Shown piece by piece: positions 51,038 to 61,618 of a stretch of DNA of 64,000 nucleotides. This DNA is from Paracoccus alkanivorans. GTDB taxonomy: Bacteria; Pseudomonadota; Alphaproteobacteria; Rhodobacterales; Rhodobacteraceae. The stretch's first letter is position 1. Every line of letters starts with the position of its first letter. A model generated the notes under the pieces. The model had not been told where the DNA came from, ran no database searches, and saw nothing but the letters and a program-made list of their open reading frames with translations. The position numbers and the translations under genes are program-made. The stretch lies in assembly GCF_003697785.1 (NCBI RefSeq), contig NZ_QOKZ01000001.1, positions 682,001-746,000 of the forward strand. The letters are read 5' to 3'.

Positions 51038-51486
51038 TCTCGCTGCGCAGATCCCTCCGGTTGCTTCTGGGCAAGCGCCCCTCGTCACTGCAGGTCGGGG
51101 CGCTGTGCCTCGATCCCGAAACGGGCCGGGTGCTGCTGATTACCAGCCGGGGCACCGGGCGATGGGTCATTCCCAAGGGATGGCCAATGGAAGGGCACAG
51201 CCTGCCCGGCGCCGCCGCCCGTGAGGCATGGGAAGAGGCCGGGGTAGAAGGCCGTGTCGTTCATGAAGAGATCGGGCGATATGCCTATGACAAGGAACAG
51301 GATAGCGGTTTTTCGGTGCCGGTCGAAGTTGCCGTATTTCCCCTTCACGTTGAAAAGCTGAAAAAAACCTTCCCCGAATCCGAAGAGCGTGAGCGTCGCT
51401 GGTTCACTCCTGCCGAAGCTGTGCCTATGGTTGCCGAATCCGGTTTGAAACGGATTTTGCGTGGCCTGCCTCCTGCACGGGAGTAG
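51034..51486 (+). CDS. Nudix hydrolase (diadenosine/diphosphoinositol-phosphate type)
   Basis: A 150-residue single Nudix domain. WVIPKGWPMEGHSLPGAAAR, then EAWEEAGVEG is the complete Nudix box; the PKG before it is usual for the DIPP/Ap4A group. The substrate is probably a dinucleoside polyphosphate or inositol pyrophosphate-like compound. It overlaps arfB and lies 30 bases before the Pit transporter gene, so the three form an operon. Confidence 0.88.
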   Translation: MISLRRSLRLLLGKRPSSLQVGALCLDPETGRVLLITSRGTGRWVIPKGWPMEGHSLPGAAAREAWEEAGVEGRVVHEEIGRYAYDKEQDSGFSVPVEVAVFPLHVEKLKKTFPESEERERRWFTPAEAVPMVAESGLKRILRGLPPARE

Positions 51487-51516
51487 GGCCATGCTATACA
51501 GGGAGGGGGCACCGGT

Positions 51517-52959
51517 ATGAAACGCGGAGGACGCGGGTTTCATATCCTCGACAAGGATCTGGGTCGGATCACTCATGTCGAGACGGCGCAGGTCCATGCC
51601 TTCCGGCCGGTATTGAGGCTGGGACTGGCGATCCTGCTATGCGTGAGCGTGTTGATCGCATCGATCGGATTGCTGGGCCATGATCCGGCCCATGTCAATC
51701 TTGTGGCGGGTTTGGTCGTCGCCTGCTGGCTGGGGCTTGCCATCGGTTCTAACGATGTGGCGAACTCGCTTGGTCCGGCGGTGGGGGCCGGGGCGATCGG
51801 GTTGCTGCCGGGGCTGATACTCGTGGCATTGGCCGAAATCGCCGGCGCAAGCCTGGCGGGCGGGGCCGTCACGCACCGCCTTGCCGGCGGCATCTTCGAG
51901 GCGGGCGCCATCGCATCGGCCGAGCAGGAGCAGATGCTGATGCTTGCCGCCCTGATCGGCGCGGCCATCTGGATCACGCTCGCGACCGGGATCGGACTGC
52001 CGGTCAGCACCTCGCATTCGATCGTGGGCGCCATCGCGGGTGCCAGTATTGCGGCACTTGGCTTCGCATCGGTGCATTGGGCCACCCTGATAACCATAGC
52101 CTCGGCATGGGTATTGTCGCCACTGGCGGCCGCGTTGCTGGCCGCGGCCTTCCTGGCCTTCGTGACGATTCACGTGCGCGAGGCCCCGGACCGCACTACA
52201 GCGGCCCTGCATTGGCTTCCCATGCTGGTCGGGGCGATGCTCGGATTGTTTATGGCCTATCTTGCCCTGCTTGTGACCCGCAGGCTGGATGTCTGGCCGC
52301 TGCCGCTGGTCCTGGTCACATTGCTGACCGCTCTGCCGGCAGGTTGGATAATGCGGCGGCGGCTGCAAATCGAGCTTGCAGAGAACCGGGAAAAGCCGCG
52401 TATGAAGCATCTGTTCCGCCCTCCGCTCCTTGCGGCGGTCGTCATCATGGCTTTCGCTCATGGTGCCAATGATGTCGGCAATGTCGCCGGTCCCCTGTCG
52501 GTGATCCTTCCGGGGCTCGGTTCGGGCTCGGCGTTGCAGGTTCCGGTGCTGGTGCTGCTGCTGGCGGGGTTGGCAATCGCCCTGGGAACCTTGCTGTTCG
52601 GCAGACGGCTGGTCACCATGGTCGGAACCGGGATCACCAGGCTGAACCCGGTCCGCGCCTTCTGCGTCTCGTTGGCAACGGCGGCGACGGTGCTGGTCGC
52701 CTCCGGCGCGGGACTGCCGGTCTCGACCACCCATGTCGCTGTGGGTGGGATTTTCGGCGTGGGTTTCGTGCGCGAATGGCTCGATCGCCGCCACAACCGC
52801 AAGCACGAGGCCCTACCTGCCGAAGAAACCCGCCGCCGCCTGCTGATCCGACGCAGCCACGTGGCCACGATTACCGTCGCTTGGGTCGTGACAGTGCCTG
52901 TAACTGCGATCCTCGGCTCGCTCAGCTACCTGTTGATCAGGCTGGCGACCGGGATGTGA
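51517..52959 (+). CDS. pit: Low-affinity inorganic phosphate transporter, Pit family
   Basis: A 480-residue membrane protein with about 11 helices and the two inverted Pit repeats: GSNDVANSLGPAVGAG near residues 76-91 and GANDVGNVAGPLS near 317-329. PVSTSHSIVGAIAG and LPVSTTHVAVGGI mark the second halves. About 30 residues precede the first helix, more than in many Pit proteins. It imports phosphate with protons or as metal-phosphate. Convergent with pncB, five bases apart. Confidence 0.93.
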   Translation: MKRGGRGFHILDKDLGRITHVETAQVHAFRPVLRLGLAILLCVSVLIASIGLLGHDPAHVNLVAGLVVACWLGLAIGSNDVANSLGPAVGAGAIGLLPGLILVALAEIAGASLAGGAVTHRLAGGIFEAGAIASAEQEQMLMLAALIGAAIWITLATGIGLPVSTSHSIVGAIAGASIAALGFASVHWATLITIASAWVLSPLAAALLAAAFLAFVTIHVREAPDRTTAALHWLPMLVGAMLGLFMAYLALLVTRRLDVWPLPLVLVTLLTALPAGWIMRRRLQIELAENREKPRMKHLFRPPLLAAVVIMAFAHGANDVGNVAGPLSVILPGLGSGSALQVPVLVLLLAGLAIALGTLLFGRRLVTMVGTGITRLNPVRAFCVSLATAATVLVASGAGLPVSTTHVAVGGIFGVGFVREWLDRRHNRKHEALPAEETRRRLLIRRSHVATITVAWVVTVPVTAILGSLSYLLIRLATGM

Positions 52960-52963
52960 CGCT

Positions 52964-54256
52964 TCAGACAATGACCTTTTCGGTGACCTGCTCACCGACG
53001 TCGAAGACGCGCTTATACCGCTCGACCTCATCGGCAGGGCCCATCGCCTTGGCGGGATTGTCCGACAGTTTCACCGTCGGCTGCCCGTTCGCGGCAACGG
53101 CCTTGCAGACCAGGCTGAACGGGGCAAGCCCGTCACCGGGAACCAGCCCACGAAAATCATTGGTCAGCAGGGTGCCCCAACCGAAACTGACCTTGACCCG
53201 CCCATGGAATTGCCTGTGCAACTCGATGATCCTGGCAACATCCAGCCCGTCCGAGAAGATCACCAGCTTCTGTCGCGGATCCTCGCCCCGCTCGCGCCAC
53301 CATTGGATAGCGGCCTCTGCCCCTGCCGCCGGATCGCCGCTGTCGATGCGGATGCCCGTCCAGCCCGCCAGCCAGTCCGGCGCACGCTCCAGAAAGCCCG
53401 AGCTGCCATAGGTGTCGGGCAGGATGATGCGCAGGTTGCCGTCATGCTCCTCGTGCCAATCGGCCAGCACATCATAGGGCGCCCGGCGCAAGGCTTCGTC
53501 CCCCTCGGCCAGAGCGGCATAGACCATCGGCAGCTCATGCGCATTGGTGCCGATGGCCTCGATATCGCGGTGCATGGCGATCAGGCAATTCGAGGTGCCG
53601 GTAAAGCTTTGCCCCAGCCCCTCTATCATCGCCTGCACGCACCAGTCCTGCCACAGGAAACTGTGCCGCCTGCGGGTGCCGAAATCGGCGATCAACAGGT
53701 CGGGCAGTTCCCGCAGCGCCTCGATCTTTTCCCATACGCGGGTCATGGCGCGGGCATACAGGACCTGCAGCTCGAACCGGCCCATATCCTTGAGCACGGC
53801 CCGCGAACGCAGTTCCATCAGGATCGCCAGCGCGGGAATTTCCCACAGCATCACCTCGGGCCAACGACCTTCGAAGGTCAGTTCATACTGCCCGTCGCGT
53901 TTCTCGAGCTGATACGGAGGCAGGCGCAGCCCCTCTAGGAACTCCATGAAGTCAGAGCGGAACATCTGGCGCTTGCCGTAAAAGGTATTGCCGCGCAGCC
54001 AGGTGCTTTCGCCCCGCGTCAGCGACAAACCCCGCACATGGTCCAACTGCTCGCGCAGTTCACCTTCATCGATCAGTTCAGCCAGCCGGATGGATTCGCT
54101 GCGATTGATCAGGCTGAAAGTGACGGTCGTGTCGGGCCGGTTGCGGAACACCGACTGGCACATCAGCAGCTTGTAGAAATCGTCATCGATCAGCGAACGC
54201 ACGATCGGGTCGATCTTCCATTTGTGGTTATAAACGCGCGTGGCTATATCGACCAT
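52964..54256 (-). CDS. pncB: Nicotinate phosphoribosyltransferase PncB
   Basis: A 430-residue enzyme of NAD salvage, making nicotinate mononucleotide from nicotinate and [22 protein letters not shown] is the N-terminal signature; [17 protein letters not shown] and LVIFSDGLD are substrate and PRPP sites; [11 protein letters not shown] follows. Full length. It is the second gene of an operon with pncA, 72 bases downstream of it. Confidence 0.96.
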   Translation of the reverse strand: MVDIATRVYNHKWKIDPIVRSLIDDDFYKLLMCQSVFRNRPDTTVTFSLINRSESIRLAELIDEGELREQLDHVRGLSLTRGESTWLRGNTFYGKRQMFRSDFMEFLEGLRLPPYQLEKRDGQYELTFEGRWPEVMLWEIPALAILMELRSRAVLKDMGRFELQVLYARAMTRVWEKIEALRELPDLLIADFGTRRRHSFLWQDWCVQAMIEGLGQSFTGTSNCLIAMHRDIEAIGTNAHELPMVYAALAEGDEALRRAPYDVLADWHEEHDGNLRIILPDTYGSSGFLERAPDWLAGWTGIRIDSGDPAAGAEAAIQWWRERGEDPRQKLVIFSDGLDVARIIELHRQFHGRVKVSFGWGTLLTNDFRGLVPGDGLAPFSLVCKAVAANGQPTVKLSDNPAKAMGPADEVERYKRVFDVGEQVTEKVIV

Positions 54257-54328
54257 GACCGGACTCCTCAGTAACGATCCTCTTGGTGGCTGCTGGCGGC
54301 ACCTCTTGCAAGAGCGTAGGCAATTCCT

Positions 54329-54925
54329 TCAACGCAGTGTGACCCCCGCGCCGCGCATATCGGCCCGCGCTTTCTCAAGGCTGCCGTCCAGATCGATGGC
54401 GCGGGTCGCCTCTTCGATGACCGAGACGGTAAAGCCCAGTTTCGCCGCGTCGATCGCACTCCACGCGACACAGAAATCATGGGCAAGGCCGACAAAGCTC
54501 AGATCGGCCAGGTCACGCTCGCGCAGATATCCGGCCAGTCCGGTGGACGTCTTGTGGTCATTTTCGAAAAAGGCAGAATAGCTGTCGATCTCGGGGCGAA
54601 ACCCCTTGCGGATCACCAGATCGGCTCGGTCGAGATCCAGCGCCGGATGAAACGCCGCCCCTTCGCTGCCGATGACGCAGTGGCGTGGCCAGAGAACCTG
54701 CGGGCCATAGGGCATCTCGGTCAGGCTGAACGGTTCGGCCTCCGGATGGTTATCTGCAAAACTGGCATGATCCGCAGGGTGCCAGTCCTGGGTCAACACG
54801 ACCGTATCGAATTCACGCATCATCGCGTTGATCAGCTGAACGATCATGTCGCCCCCCGCCACGGCCAAGGCTCCGCCAGGGCAGAAATCATTCTGCATAT
54901 CGATGACGATCAAGGCTTTGGGCAT
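54329..54925 (-). CDS. pncA: Nicotinamidase PncA
   Basis: A 198-residue isochorismatase-fold enzyme that hydrolyses nicotinamide to nicotinate. The catalytic triad is visible: Asp9 in VIDMQNDF, Lys107 in VIRKGF, and Cys152 in AHDFCVAWS. Metal-binding DWHPADHASF at 47-56. With pncB it makes the salvage route from nicotinamide to NaMN. The divergent trhO gene lies about 100 bases away. Confidence 0.95.
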   Translation of the reverse strand: MPKALIVIDMQNDFCPGGALAVAGGDMIVQLINAMMREFDTVVLTQDWHPADHASFADNHPEAEPFSLTEMPYGPQVLWPRHCVIGSEGAAFHPALDLDRADLVIRKGFRPEIDSYSAFFENDHKTSTGLAGYLRERDLADLSFVGLAHDFCVAWSAIDAAKLGFTVSVIEEATRAIDLDGSLEKARADMRGAGVTLR

Positions 54926-55028
54926 GGCTGCCTCCTTTGCTGTTCCCTATGGGTAGAAAGCACTGCCCGCCGCGTCAATGCGTTCCTCCCCCTTGCCTAA
55001 CCGGGCGGGGCTGGCATATGCCCCGCTC

Positions 55029-55943
55029 ATGCTGACCGTTGCCGCCCTGTATCATTTCACCCGATTTGAGGAGCCCGCCGCCTTGCGGGCGCCCTTGCTG
55101 GCGGTCTGCGAAGAGAACGGCATTCACGGCACCCTGCTGCTGGCGCGTGAAGGGATCAACGGCACCATTGCGGGAACGCGGACGGGGATAGACGCGGCAC
55201 TGGCACATATCAGGTCGCTGCCCGGCTGCACCGATCTCGACTGGAAGGAAAGCCCCGCCGAAACCATGCCTTTCGGCCGCATGAAGGTGCGGCTCAAGCG
55301 CGAAATCGTCACCATGGGGCAACCCGATGTCGATCCGGGGACGGCGGTCGGGCATTATGTCGACCCGGCGGAATGGAACGCGCTGATTTCTGCCCCCGAT
55401 GTCGCAGTGATCGACACGCGCAACGATTACGAGGTGGAGATCGGCACATTCGAAGGCGCGGTGGATCCGGCCACGAAATCCTTCCGCGAGTTCCCGGAAT
55501 GGTGGCAACAGAACGCGCATCGCTTTCACAACAAGCGCATCGCCATGTTCTGCACTGGCGGCATCCGCTGCGAGAAATCGACGAATTACCTGCTGTCGCA
55601 GGGCGTCGAGGAGGTCTATCACCTCAAGGGCGGAATCCTGAAATATCTTGAGGAAGTGCCCGAACAGGACAGCCTCTGGCAGGGCGAATGCTTTGTCTTC
55701 GATCAACGCGTCAGCCTGATCCACGGACTGAAACAGGGACGGCATTCGCTGTGTCATGCCTGCCGCCGCCCGCTTGCGCCCGAGGACCGTCATCGTCCCG
55801 AATACGAGGAAGGCGTCAGTTGCCACCGCTGCCTGCGGGAATATGACGATTCCGACCGCGAGCGCTTTCGCGAACGTCAGCGCCAGTTCGAGTTGCAGGC
55901 CAGACGCAAGGCGCCGTCCCAAGGCCGAACCGGCCGGGCGTGA
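55029..55943 (+). CDS. trhO: tRNA uridine(34) hydroxylase TrhO (rhodanese-like)
   Basis: A 304-residue protein. An N-terminal acylphosphatase-like domain ([17 protein letters not shown]) is followed by a rhodanese domain with [11 protein letters not shown], active Cys175, and [13 protein letters not shown]. The C-terminus has CHACRR and CHRC motifs, probably a zinc site. TrhO (YceA family) hydroxylates uridine 34 of some tRNAs. I chose [10 protein letters not shown] as start; the frame is open 51 bases earlier. Confidence 0.93.
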   Translation: MLTVAALYHFTRFEEPAALRAPLLAVCEENGIHGTLLLAREGINGTIAGTRTGIDAALAHIRSLPGCTDLDWKESPAETMPFGRMKVRLKREIVTMGQPDVDPGTAVGHYVDPAEWNALISAPDVAVIDTRNDYEVEIGTFEGAVDPATKSFREFPEWWQQNAHRFHNKRIAMFCTGGIRCEKSTNYLLSQGVEEVYHLKGGILKYLEEVPEQDSLWQGECFVFDQRVSLIHGLKQGRHSLCHACRRPLAPEDRHRPEYEEGVSCHRCLREYDDSDRERFRERQRQFELQARRKAPSQGRTGRA

Positions 55944-56015
55944 ACCTCTCACGATCCGCGGTTTCATGATCTCTTCCGCTGTCCTATCCTGCGCCGGACA
56001 AATCAGGGGGACCAG

Positions 56016-57305
56016 ATGGATTTCATGGCAAAGGCAACCGCGATCGTGGGCGGAATCATGGTGCAACTGCGGCGATCCGGCGCGCCGCGCGATCAGGCCG
56101 TCGGCGCCGCGCCCACGATCCCCAAGGCTCAGGCACAGGGCCTGATGACGCTCAAGATGCCATCGGCGAAGGGCTGGGAGCCCGGCCAGACGCCGAAAGC
56201 CGCACCCGGCCTGAAGGTCAACGCCTTTGCCGAAGGGTTGGAGCATCCGCGCTGGATTGAGGTTCTGCCGAATGGCGATGTGCTGGTTGCCGAGGCCCTG
56301 CTGGAGGCCGGACCGCCCAAGGGCTTGTTCGAACGCGCCATGCAGGCCACCATGCGGCGTGCCCATGCCATTGGCGTCAGTGCCAACCGCATATCGCTGT
56401 GGCGCGATGCAGATGGCGACGGCAAGGCCGAGACGCGCGAGGTTTTCCTCGAAGGTCAGCGCCAGCCTTTCGGCATGGCCCTGGTCGACGGCAATTTCTA
56501 TGTCGGCAATACCGACGGCATCGTGAGCTTTCCCTATGAAGAAGGCGCCACGCGGCTGACCGGCCCCGGTACGCGGCTGGTCGAGTTCAAGCCCGGCGGC
56601 CACTGGACGCGCAGCCTGATCGTCTCGCCGGATCGCGGCAGGATCTATGCGGGAGTCGGCTCGCTGTCGAATATCGGTGACGAAGGCATGGAAGCCGAAG
56701 AGGGCCGGGCCGCAATCTGGGAACTGGATCTGGCCAGCGGCGAGGCGCGCATCTTTGCCTCGGGCCTGCGCAATCCGGTCGGCCTGGCATGGGAGCCGGT
56801 GACGGGCAAGCTCTGGACCGTCGTCAACGAGCGCGACGGGTTGGGCGACGAGACCCCTCCCGATTACCTGACCTCGGTGCGGGATGGCGGCTTCTACGGC
56901 TGGCCCTATTGCTATTGGGGCCAGACCGTCGATGACCGTGTGCCGCAGGATCCGGAACTGGTCGCCCGCGCGATCACGCCGGATTACGCGCTTGGCGGGC
57001 ATACCGCCTCGCTTGGCCTGTGCTGGATGCCCGAGGGCACCCTGCCCGGCTTTCCCGACGGCATGGTGATCGGTCAACATGGTTCCTGGAACCGCTCGAC
57101 CCTCAGCGGCTACAAGCTGATCTTCGTGCCTTTCCGCGACGGTAAGCCCGCTGGAAAGCCGCGCGATATCCTGTGGGGCTTTCTGTCCGAGGACGAGAGG
57201 TTCTCTTATGGCCGCCCGGTCGGCGTGACCATCGGGCCGGACAGGTCGTCCCTGTTGATGGCGGATGATGTCGGCAACGTGATCTGGCGTGTGGCCGGGG
57301 CCTGA
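56016..57305 (+). CDS. Sorbosone dehydrogenase-like PQQ/beta-propeller protein
   Basis: A 429-residue beta-propeller of the soluble glucose/sorbosone dehydrogenase family. GLEHPRWIEVLPNGDVLVAEA, RQPFGMALVDGNFYVGNTDGI, IYAGVGSLSNIGDEGME, GLRNPVGLAWEP and TSVRDGGFYGWPYCYWG are typical. The first 15-20 residues are weakly hydrophobic (AKATAIVGGIMVQL) but no clear cleavage site is visible, so export is uncertain. It would oxidise an aldose or sorbosone-like sugar with PQQ if the cofactor is available. No PQQ synthesis genes are in the window. Confidence 0.85.
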   Translation: MDFMAKATAIVGGIMVQLRRSGAPRDQAVGAAPTIPKAQAQGLMTLKMPSAKGWEPGQTPKAAPGLKVNAFAEGLEHPRWIEVLPNGDVLVAEALLEAGPPKGLFERAMQATMRRAHAIGVSANRISLWRDADGDGKAETREVFLEGQRQPFGMALVDGNFYVGNTDGIVSFPYEEGATRLTGPGTRLVEFKPGGHWTRSLIVSPDRGRIYAGVGSLSNIGDEGMEAEEGRAAIWELDLASGEARIFASGLRNPVGLAWEPVTGKLWTVVNERDGLGDETPPDYLTSVRDGGFYGWPYCYWGQTVDDRVPQDPELVARAITPDYALGGHTASLGLCWMPEGTLPGFPDGMVIGQHGSWNRSTLSGYKLIFVPFRDGKPAGKPRDILWGFLSEDERFSYGRPVGVTIGPDRSSLLMADDVGNVIWRVAGA

Positions 57306-57344
57306 AACGCTTTCTGCCTTGACCGGTCCGCATCCGGATTGCGT

Positions 57345-57361
57345 CCCCCGACAGTCGGGGG
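57345..57361. other. GC-rich hairpin between the sorbosone-dehydrogenase-like gene and hemC
   Basis: CCCCCGA-CAG-TCGGGGG, a perfect 7-base stem between convergent genes, without a T-run. It may end transcription weakly. Confidence 0.35.
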
Positions 57362-57477
57362 ATCTTGCATTCCGTCACCGGCCGGCCTCCCGGACCGGTG
57401 GCGAGGCTGATCGGCCCCCGCATGGCATTTGCGCAAAGAGGAGGAGGCGAGATCAGGGCGAAAGAGACTACCCCGGA

Positions 57478-58422
57478 TCAGGGCAAGTGATCGAAGAACC
57501 CTTGCCCGGCCCTGCCCAGCAATTCATCGGCCAGCTCCCTGCCCATCGCCGGGCCGTCCGCGATCACGCCTTCCCGGGCACCGGACAACGCCTGTGAGCC
57601 ATCCGGGCGCAGGATCTCTCCGCGCAGCGACAACCGGGAACCGTTCAGTTCCGCGTAAGCCGCGATGGGCGTCTGGCAGGAGCCGTCCAGACGGGCAAGG
57701 AAGGCCCGTTCCGCTGCGACACGTTGGCAGGTTTCGACATCATTGATCGGGCGCAGCAGCGCCGCGACATCCCCGTCATCCGCACGCCGCTCGATCCCGA
57801 TGGCGCCCTGCGCGACAGCGGGCAGCATCTCGGCGGGATCGATGGGGCCACGGGCGACATGCAGCATATCCAGCCTGCGCAGCCCGGCCATCGCCAGGAA
57901 GGTCGCCATCGCCACACCGTCCTCCAGCTTCTTCAGCCGTGTCTGGACATTACCGCGAAACTCGACCAGCCGCAGATCGGGCCTCCGATGCGCCAGTTGC
58001 GCACGCCGCCGCAGGCTGGACGAGCCGACCACCGCGCCCTCGGGCAGATCGGCGATCGAGGCGTAATGCGGGCTGACAAAGGCATCGCGGGCATCCTCGC
58101 GCGGCAACAGGCAATCGATCAGCATACCTTCGGGCTGGACGGTCGGCATGTCCTTCATCGAATGCACGGCGATGTCGATGCCGCCATCCGCCAGTGCATC
58201 CTCGATCTCTTTCGTGAACAATCCCTTGCCGCCAATTTCCTTGAGCGGCCTGTCAGTCACGCGGTCTCCGGTCGTCCGGATCACCACGATCTCGAACGCC
58301 TCGGCGGGCAGATCATGCGCAGCCATCAGACGCGCCCGCGCCTCATGCGCCTGCGCAAGCGCCAGTTTCGAGCCGCGGGTGCCGATCTTCAGCGGCCGGG
58401 TGGGGTCGGGCAATACATTCAT
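57478..58422 (-). CDS. hemC: Porphobilinogen deaminase HemC
   Basis: A 314-residue enzyme of heme synthesis joining four porphobilinogen molecules into hydroxymethylbilane. KIGTRGSKLALAQA at the start, VHSMKDMPT with catalytic aspartate nearby, SSLRRRAQL and the cofactor Cys249 in RLDGSCQTPIAAY are all present. Full length. Divergent from hemE, 73 bases apart, as in other Rhodobacteraceae. Confidence 0.97.
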   Translation of the reverse strand: MNVLPDPTRPLKIGTRGSKLALAQAHEARARLMAAHDLPAEAFEIVVIRTTGDRVTDRPLKEIGGKGLFTKEIEDALADGGIDIAVHSMKDMPTVQPEGMLIDCLLPREDARDAFVSPHYASIADLPEGAVVGSSSLRRRAQLAHRRPDLRLVEFRGNVQTRLKKLEDGVAMATFLAMAGLRRLDMLHVARGPIDPAEMLPAVAQGAIGIERRADDGDVAALLRPINDVETCQRVAAERAFLARLDGSCQTPIAAYAELNGSRLSLRGEILRPDGSQALSGAREGVIADGPAMGRELADELLGRAGQGFFDHLP

Positions 58423-58495
58423 GCCCCCGGCTTACCCGGCAGCGAGCCGCTTGACAACGCCTGCCCGCTGGCCATGAAGGGGCGCAGGAGGCTTC

Positions 58496-59524
58496 ATGAC
58501 CAAACTTCTGCTGCGCGCGCTTGCGGGCGAGACCTTACCCACCCCACCGATCTGGATGATGCGCCAGGCCGGACGCTACCTGCCCGAATACCGGGCCACC
58601 CGCGAAAAGGCGGGCGATTTCCTGTCGCTATGCTACTCCCCCGAATTGGCAGCCGAGGTGACCTTGCAGCCGATCCGTCGCTTTGGCTTCGATGCGGCGA
58701 TCCTGTTTGCCGATATCCTGCTGGTGCCGCAGGCGCTCGGTGCCGATCTGTGGTTCGTCACCGGCGAGGGGCCGCGACTGTCCACCATCACCTCGCGGGC
58801 GCAGGTCGAAGCTCTGAAATCTGCCGGGGCGATCCATGAGCGGCTCTCGCCGATCTATGAAACCATTCGTATCCTTGCCCGGGAATTGCCGCGAGAGACA
58901 GCGCTGATCGGCTTTGCCGGTGCACCCTGGACCGTTGCGACCTACATGATTGCCGGACGCGGTACACCGGACCAAGGGCCGGCCCATGCTTTCAAGGCGG
59001 CGGACCGGACGGCCTTCTCGGCGCTGATCGAGAGGATCACCGAAGCCACGATCCTCTATCTGTCGGCACAGATCGAGGCCGGGGCCGAGGCGGTCAAGCT
59101 GTTCGACAGTTGGGCTGGCAGCCTGAAAGGCGCCGATTTCGACGATTTCGCGATCGCCCCCGCACGGCGGATCATCGCGGCACTGAAAGAGCGTCACCCG
59201 GGCATTCCCGTCATCGCTTTCCCGCGCGAGGCCGGAGAGCGTTATATCGGCTTTGCCAAGGCAACCGGGGCCGATTGCGTGGCTCTGGACAATTCGGTCA
59301 GTGCCGAATGGGCGGCGGGACATGTGCAGACCGGCGGCTGCGTGCAGGGCAATCTCGACCCGCGGCATATGGTCACGGGCGGCCCGGAACTGGAGGCGGA
59401 GGCCCAACGCATCACCCGCGCCCTGCGCGGCGGACCGCATATCTTCAATCTCGGCCATGGCATCACGCCCGACGCCGATCCCGACAATGTCGCCCGGATG
59501 ATCGAGGCGGTGCGCAGCGCATGA
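58496..59524 (+). CDS. hemE: Uroporphyrinogen decarboxylase HemE
   Basis: A 342-residue enzyme converting uroporphyrinogen III to coproporphyrinogen [20 protein letters not shown] near residues 17-33 and [14 protein letters not shown] with the catalytic aspartate are the family signatures; [16 protein letters not shown] and LFDSWAG follow. An AGGAGG precedes the ATG. The stop overlaps the transporter gene by four bases. Confidence 0.97.
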   Translation: MTKLLLRALAGETLPTPPIWMMRQAGRYLPEYRATREKAGDFLSLCYSPELAAEVTLQPIRRFGFDAAILFADILLVPQALGADLWFVTGEGPRLSTITSRAQVEALKSAGAIHERLSPIYETIRILARELPRETALIGFAGAPWTVATYMIAGRGTPDQGPAHAFKAADRTAFSALIERITEATILYLSAQIEAGAEAVKLFDSWAGSLKGADFDDFAIAPARRIIAALKERHPGIPVIAFPREAGERYIGFAKATGADCVALDNSVSAEWAAGHVQTGGCVQGNLDPRHMVTGGPELEAEAQRITRALRGGPHIFNLGHGITPDADPDNVARMIEAVRSA

Positions 59525-60399
59525 TCTGGGTCGCGGCCACGCTGATCGCCGCCATCGCCCAGACCGGGCGGAATGCCGCGCAGGCCGGGCTGGGCGCGCG
59601 GGTCGGAACAGTCGGCGCGACCTCGGTGCGCTTCATCTTCGGCCTGCCCTTCGCAGCGCTGTTCCTGCTACTGCTCTCGCCATTCACCGAGATCCCCCGC
59701 CCGAATGCCGCCGTTCTCGGTTTCACGGCCATGGGCGCCGGGGCGCAGATCGCCGCCACCGCCTTCATGCTGCTGACCATGCGCGGGCAGAGCTTCGGCG
59801 TCGCCACCGCGCTGATGAAGACCGAACCGGTCACACTGGCATTGATCGGCGCGGTAATCCTGTCTGAACCGCTCGGCGCCGGACGGTTGGGGGCGATCGG
59901 CCTGGCGACCCTCGGCGTGGTGCTGAGTTCGGGCGCGAAATGGTCGCGGGCCGGGCTGGTGCCGATCGCGAATGGCATCGCCGCCGGGGCGTTGTTCGGG
60001 CTTTCCGCCATCGGATTTCGCGGTGCGCTTCTCGCTCTGCCCGAGGGCGGCTATTTCATTCATGCACTGACAGTGCTTGTCCTGACTCTGACGATCCAAT
60101 CGGCGGCGATGCTGATCTGGATGCTCGCCGCCGACCGGCGGGCCCTGAGCGGGATCATGGGCGAGTGGCGGGTATCGATGGCGGCGGGAGCCCTGGGGGC
60201 CTTCGCCTCGCTGTTCTGGTTCATCGGTTTCGCACTCACTCCCGCAGCCAATGTCCGCACGCTGGCGTTGGTCGAGGTGGTTTTCGCGCAGGTCGTCTCG
60301 GGCCGCATATTGCGAGAGACCACTGGAAGGCTGCAACTGGCCGGTATGGCCCTGATCGTGATCGGCGTCGGCTGGCTGCTGGCCGTGGCGGCGGGCTGA
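59521..60399 (+). CDS. EamA/DMT-family transporter
   Basis: A 292-residue membrane protein with ten predicted helices in two EamA repeats. The start at 59521 overlaps the hemE stop (ATGA), though the frame is open further upstream over hem[19 protein letters not shown] and [22 protein letters not shown] are the repeat ends. DMT carriers export or import small metabolites; the link to hemE may reflect only co-transcription, and a heme-precursor substrate is speculation. Confidence 0.87.
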   Translation: MIWVAATLIAAIAQTGRNAAQAGLGARVGTVGATSVRFIFGLPFAALFLLLLSPFTEIPRPNAAVLGFTAMGAGAQIAATAFMLLTMRGQSFGVATALMKTEPVTLALIGAVILSEPLGAGRLGAIGLATLGVVLSSGAKWSRAGLVPIANGIAAGALFGLSAIGFRGALLALPEGGYFIHALTVLVLTLTIQSAAMLIWMLAADRRALSGIMGEWRVSMAAGALGAFASLFWFIGFALTPAANVRTLALVEVVFAQVVSGRILRETTGRLQLAGMALIVIGVGWLLAVAAG

Positions 60400-60717
60400 A
60401 ACGGAGGCGGGGCAATCTTCGCATCCGACGACAGCCGAAAGCCAGCCCCGTCATCGACAGGTCTCGCGAACCGGTGATGCCCCGACTTACCTCCCATGTG
60501 TCCAGGCAAGGAAAAATGTTTCGGGCGGCATGTCTGCAGACCCTGCCCCCGGCTTTCAGTCAGCGCTTGATATTTCCGCAGCAATGATCTGAATAAAAAC
60601 GACAACACAGAAGCCGGACCGAATGTGGCAACGTCACGAAGCCGTAATATTCCGGTCATGCTGCTGTTGCAACATCGGCCTATCCAACCCCTGTCTGGAC
60701 AGGACGGGAGGCGATGG
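60400..60717. other. Non-coding stretch of about 318 bases
   Basis: Between the EamA-type gene and the hydrolase gene. No gene, tRNA or clear hairpin was recognised. A frame leading into the hydrolase is open from 60625, but the family-like start with a ribosome site is at 60718. The AT-rich part near 60570-60620 (TTGATATTTCC, AATAAAAACG) may hold a promoter. Confidence 0.5.
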
Positions 60718-61614
60718 ATGCCAGTCGTCAAGCTCAATGCCGATAGCGAGATACCGCCGGGATTGCAGCGGCAGGCCCGGGCGCTGCCCGAAGGCGCCCC
60801 GATCATTGTCATGATCCATGGCTATCGCTATTCGCCTTCGCAACCTGCTAATGATCCGCACCGCCATATCCTTTCGCTCGATCCGCAGCCTGGTGCACGC
60901 CGGGCGCTGTCATGGCCACGCGCGCTCGGCTTTGGCACCGGCAATCCCGGAGAAGGGCTGGCGCTGGCTTTCGGATGGGAGGCGCGCGGCCGCCTCGGTC
61001 AAGCCTATCGGAAGGCAGGAGAAGCAGGAGCGACGCTGGCCCGGATCGTCTCGGATCTGGCCGACAAGACCGGAAAGCCCGTAGCCCTGATCGGGCATTC
61101 ACTCGGTGCGCGGGTGGCATTGCAGGCACTGCATCACACCGATCCGGGCGGCATCGGGCGAATGATCCTGCTGACCGGAGCCGAGTTCCGCGACGAGGCC
61201 GCTGCGGCTCTCGACAGTCCGGCGGGACGGCGGGCAGAAGTGCTGAACATCACCTCGCGCGAAAATGACCTTTTCGACTTCGCCATCGAGATGTGGCTGG
61301 GCCATGGCCGCCGGCAGGCGCTCGGTTTCGGGCTGGACGAGCCCCGGCGCAACTGGATCGACATGCAGATCGACCATGACGGCACGCTTGACGCCTTGTG
61401 GGATCTGGGCTTTCCGGTGGACCGCACGCCGCTGCGCCTGTCGCATTGGACGCCCTATCTGCGCCAGGGACTGTTCGATTTCTACCGCACCGCGCTTGCC
61501 CAGCCCTGGGCATTACCGATGCCGATGCTGCGCGCCCGTCTTCCCGGCCGGATCGAGCCGCGCTGGTCGCGCCTGCTGGCGCGGCCTGCTCCTCTTGGTG
61601 GCCTGGGGGCCTGA
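60718..61614 (+). CDS. Alpha/beta hydrolase
   Basis: A 298-residue protein started at 60718, behind GGGAGG. VMIHGYRYSP near residues 31-40 is the oxyanion side and ALIGHSLGARVAL carries nucleophile Ser128. A catalytic His is probably in the C-terminal third (QIDHDGTLDALW). It lacks a signal peptide. The family includes lipases and esterases; the substrate is unknown. Convergent with yciB, five bases apart. Confidence 0.83.
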   Translation: MPVVKLNADSEIPPGLQRQARALPEGAPIIVMIHGYRYSPSQPANDPHRHILSLDPQPGARRALSWPRALGFGTGNPGEGLALAFGWEARGRLGQAYRKAGEAGATLARIVSDLADKTGKPVALIGHSLGARVALQALHHTDPGGIGRMILLTGAEFRDEAAAALDSPAGRRAEVLNITSRENDLFDFAIEMWLGHGRRQALGFGLDEPRRNWIDMQIDHDGTLDALWDLGFPVDRTPLRLSHWTPYLRQGLFDFYRTALAQPWALPMPMLRARLPGRIEPRWSRLLARPAPLGGLGA

Positions 61615-61618
61615 ATTC

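Noticed and set aside
54975..57080. A 701-codon minus-strand frame
   Set aside because: Antisense to trhO and the sorbosone-dehydrogenase-like gene, both with strong motifs.
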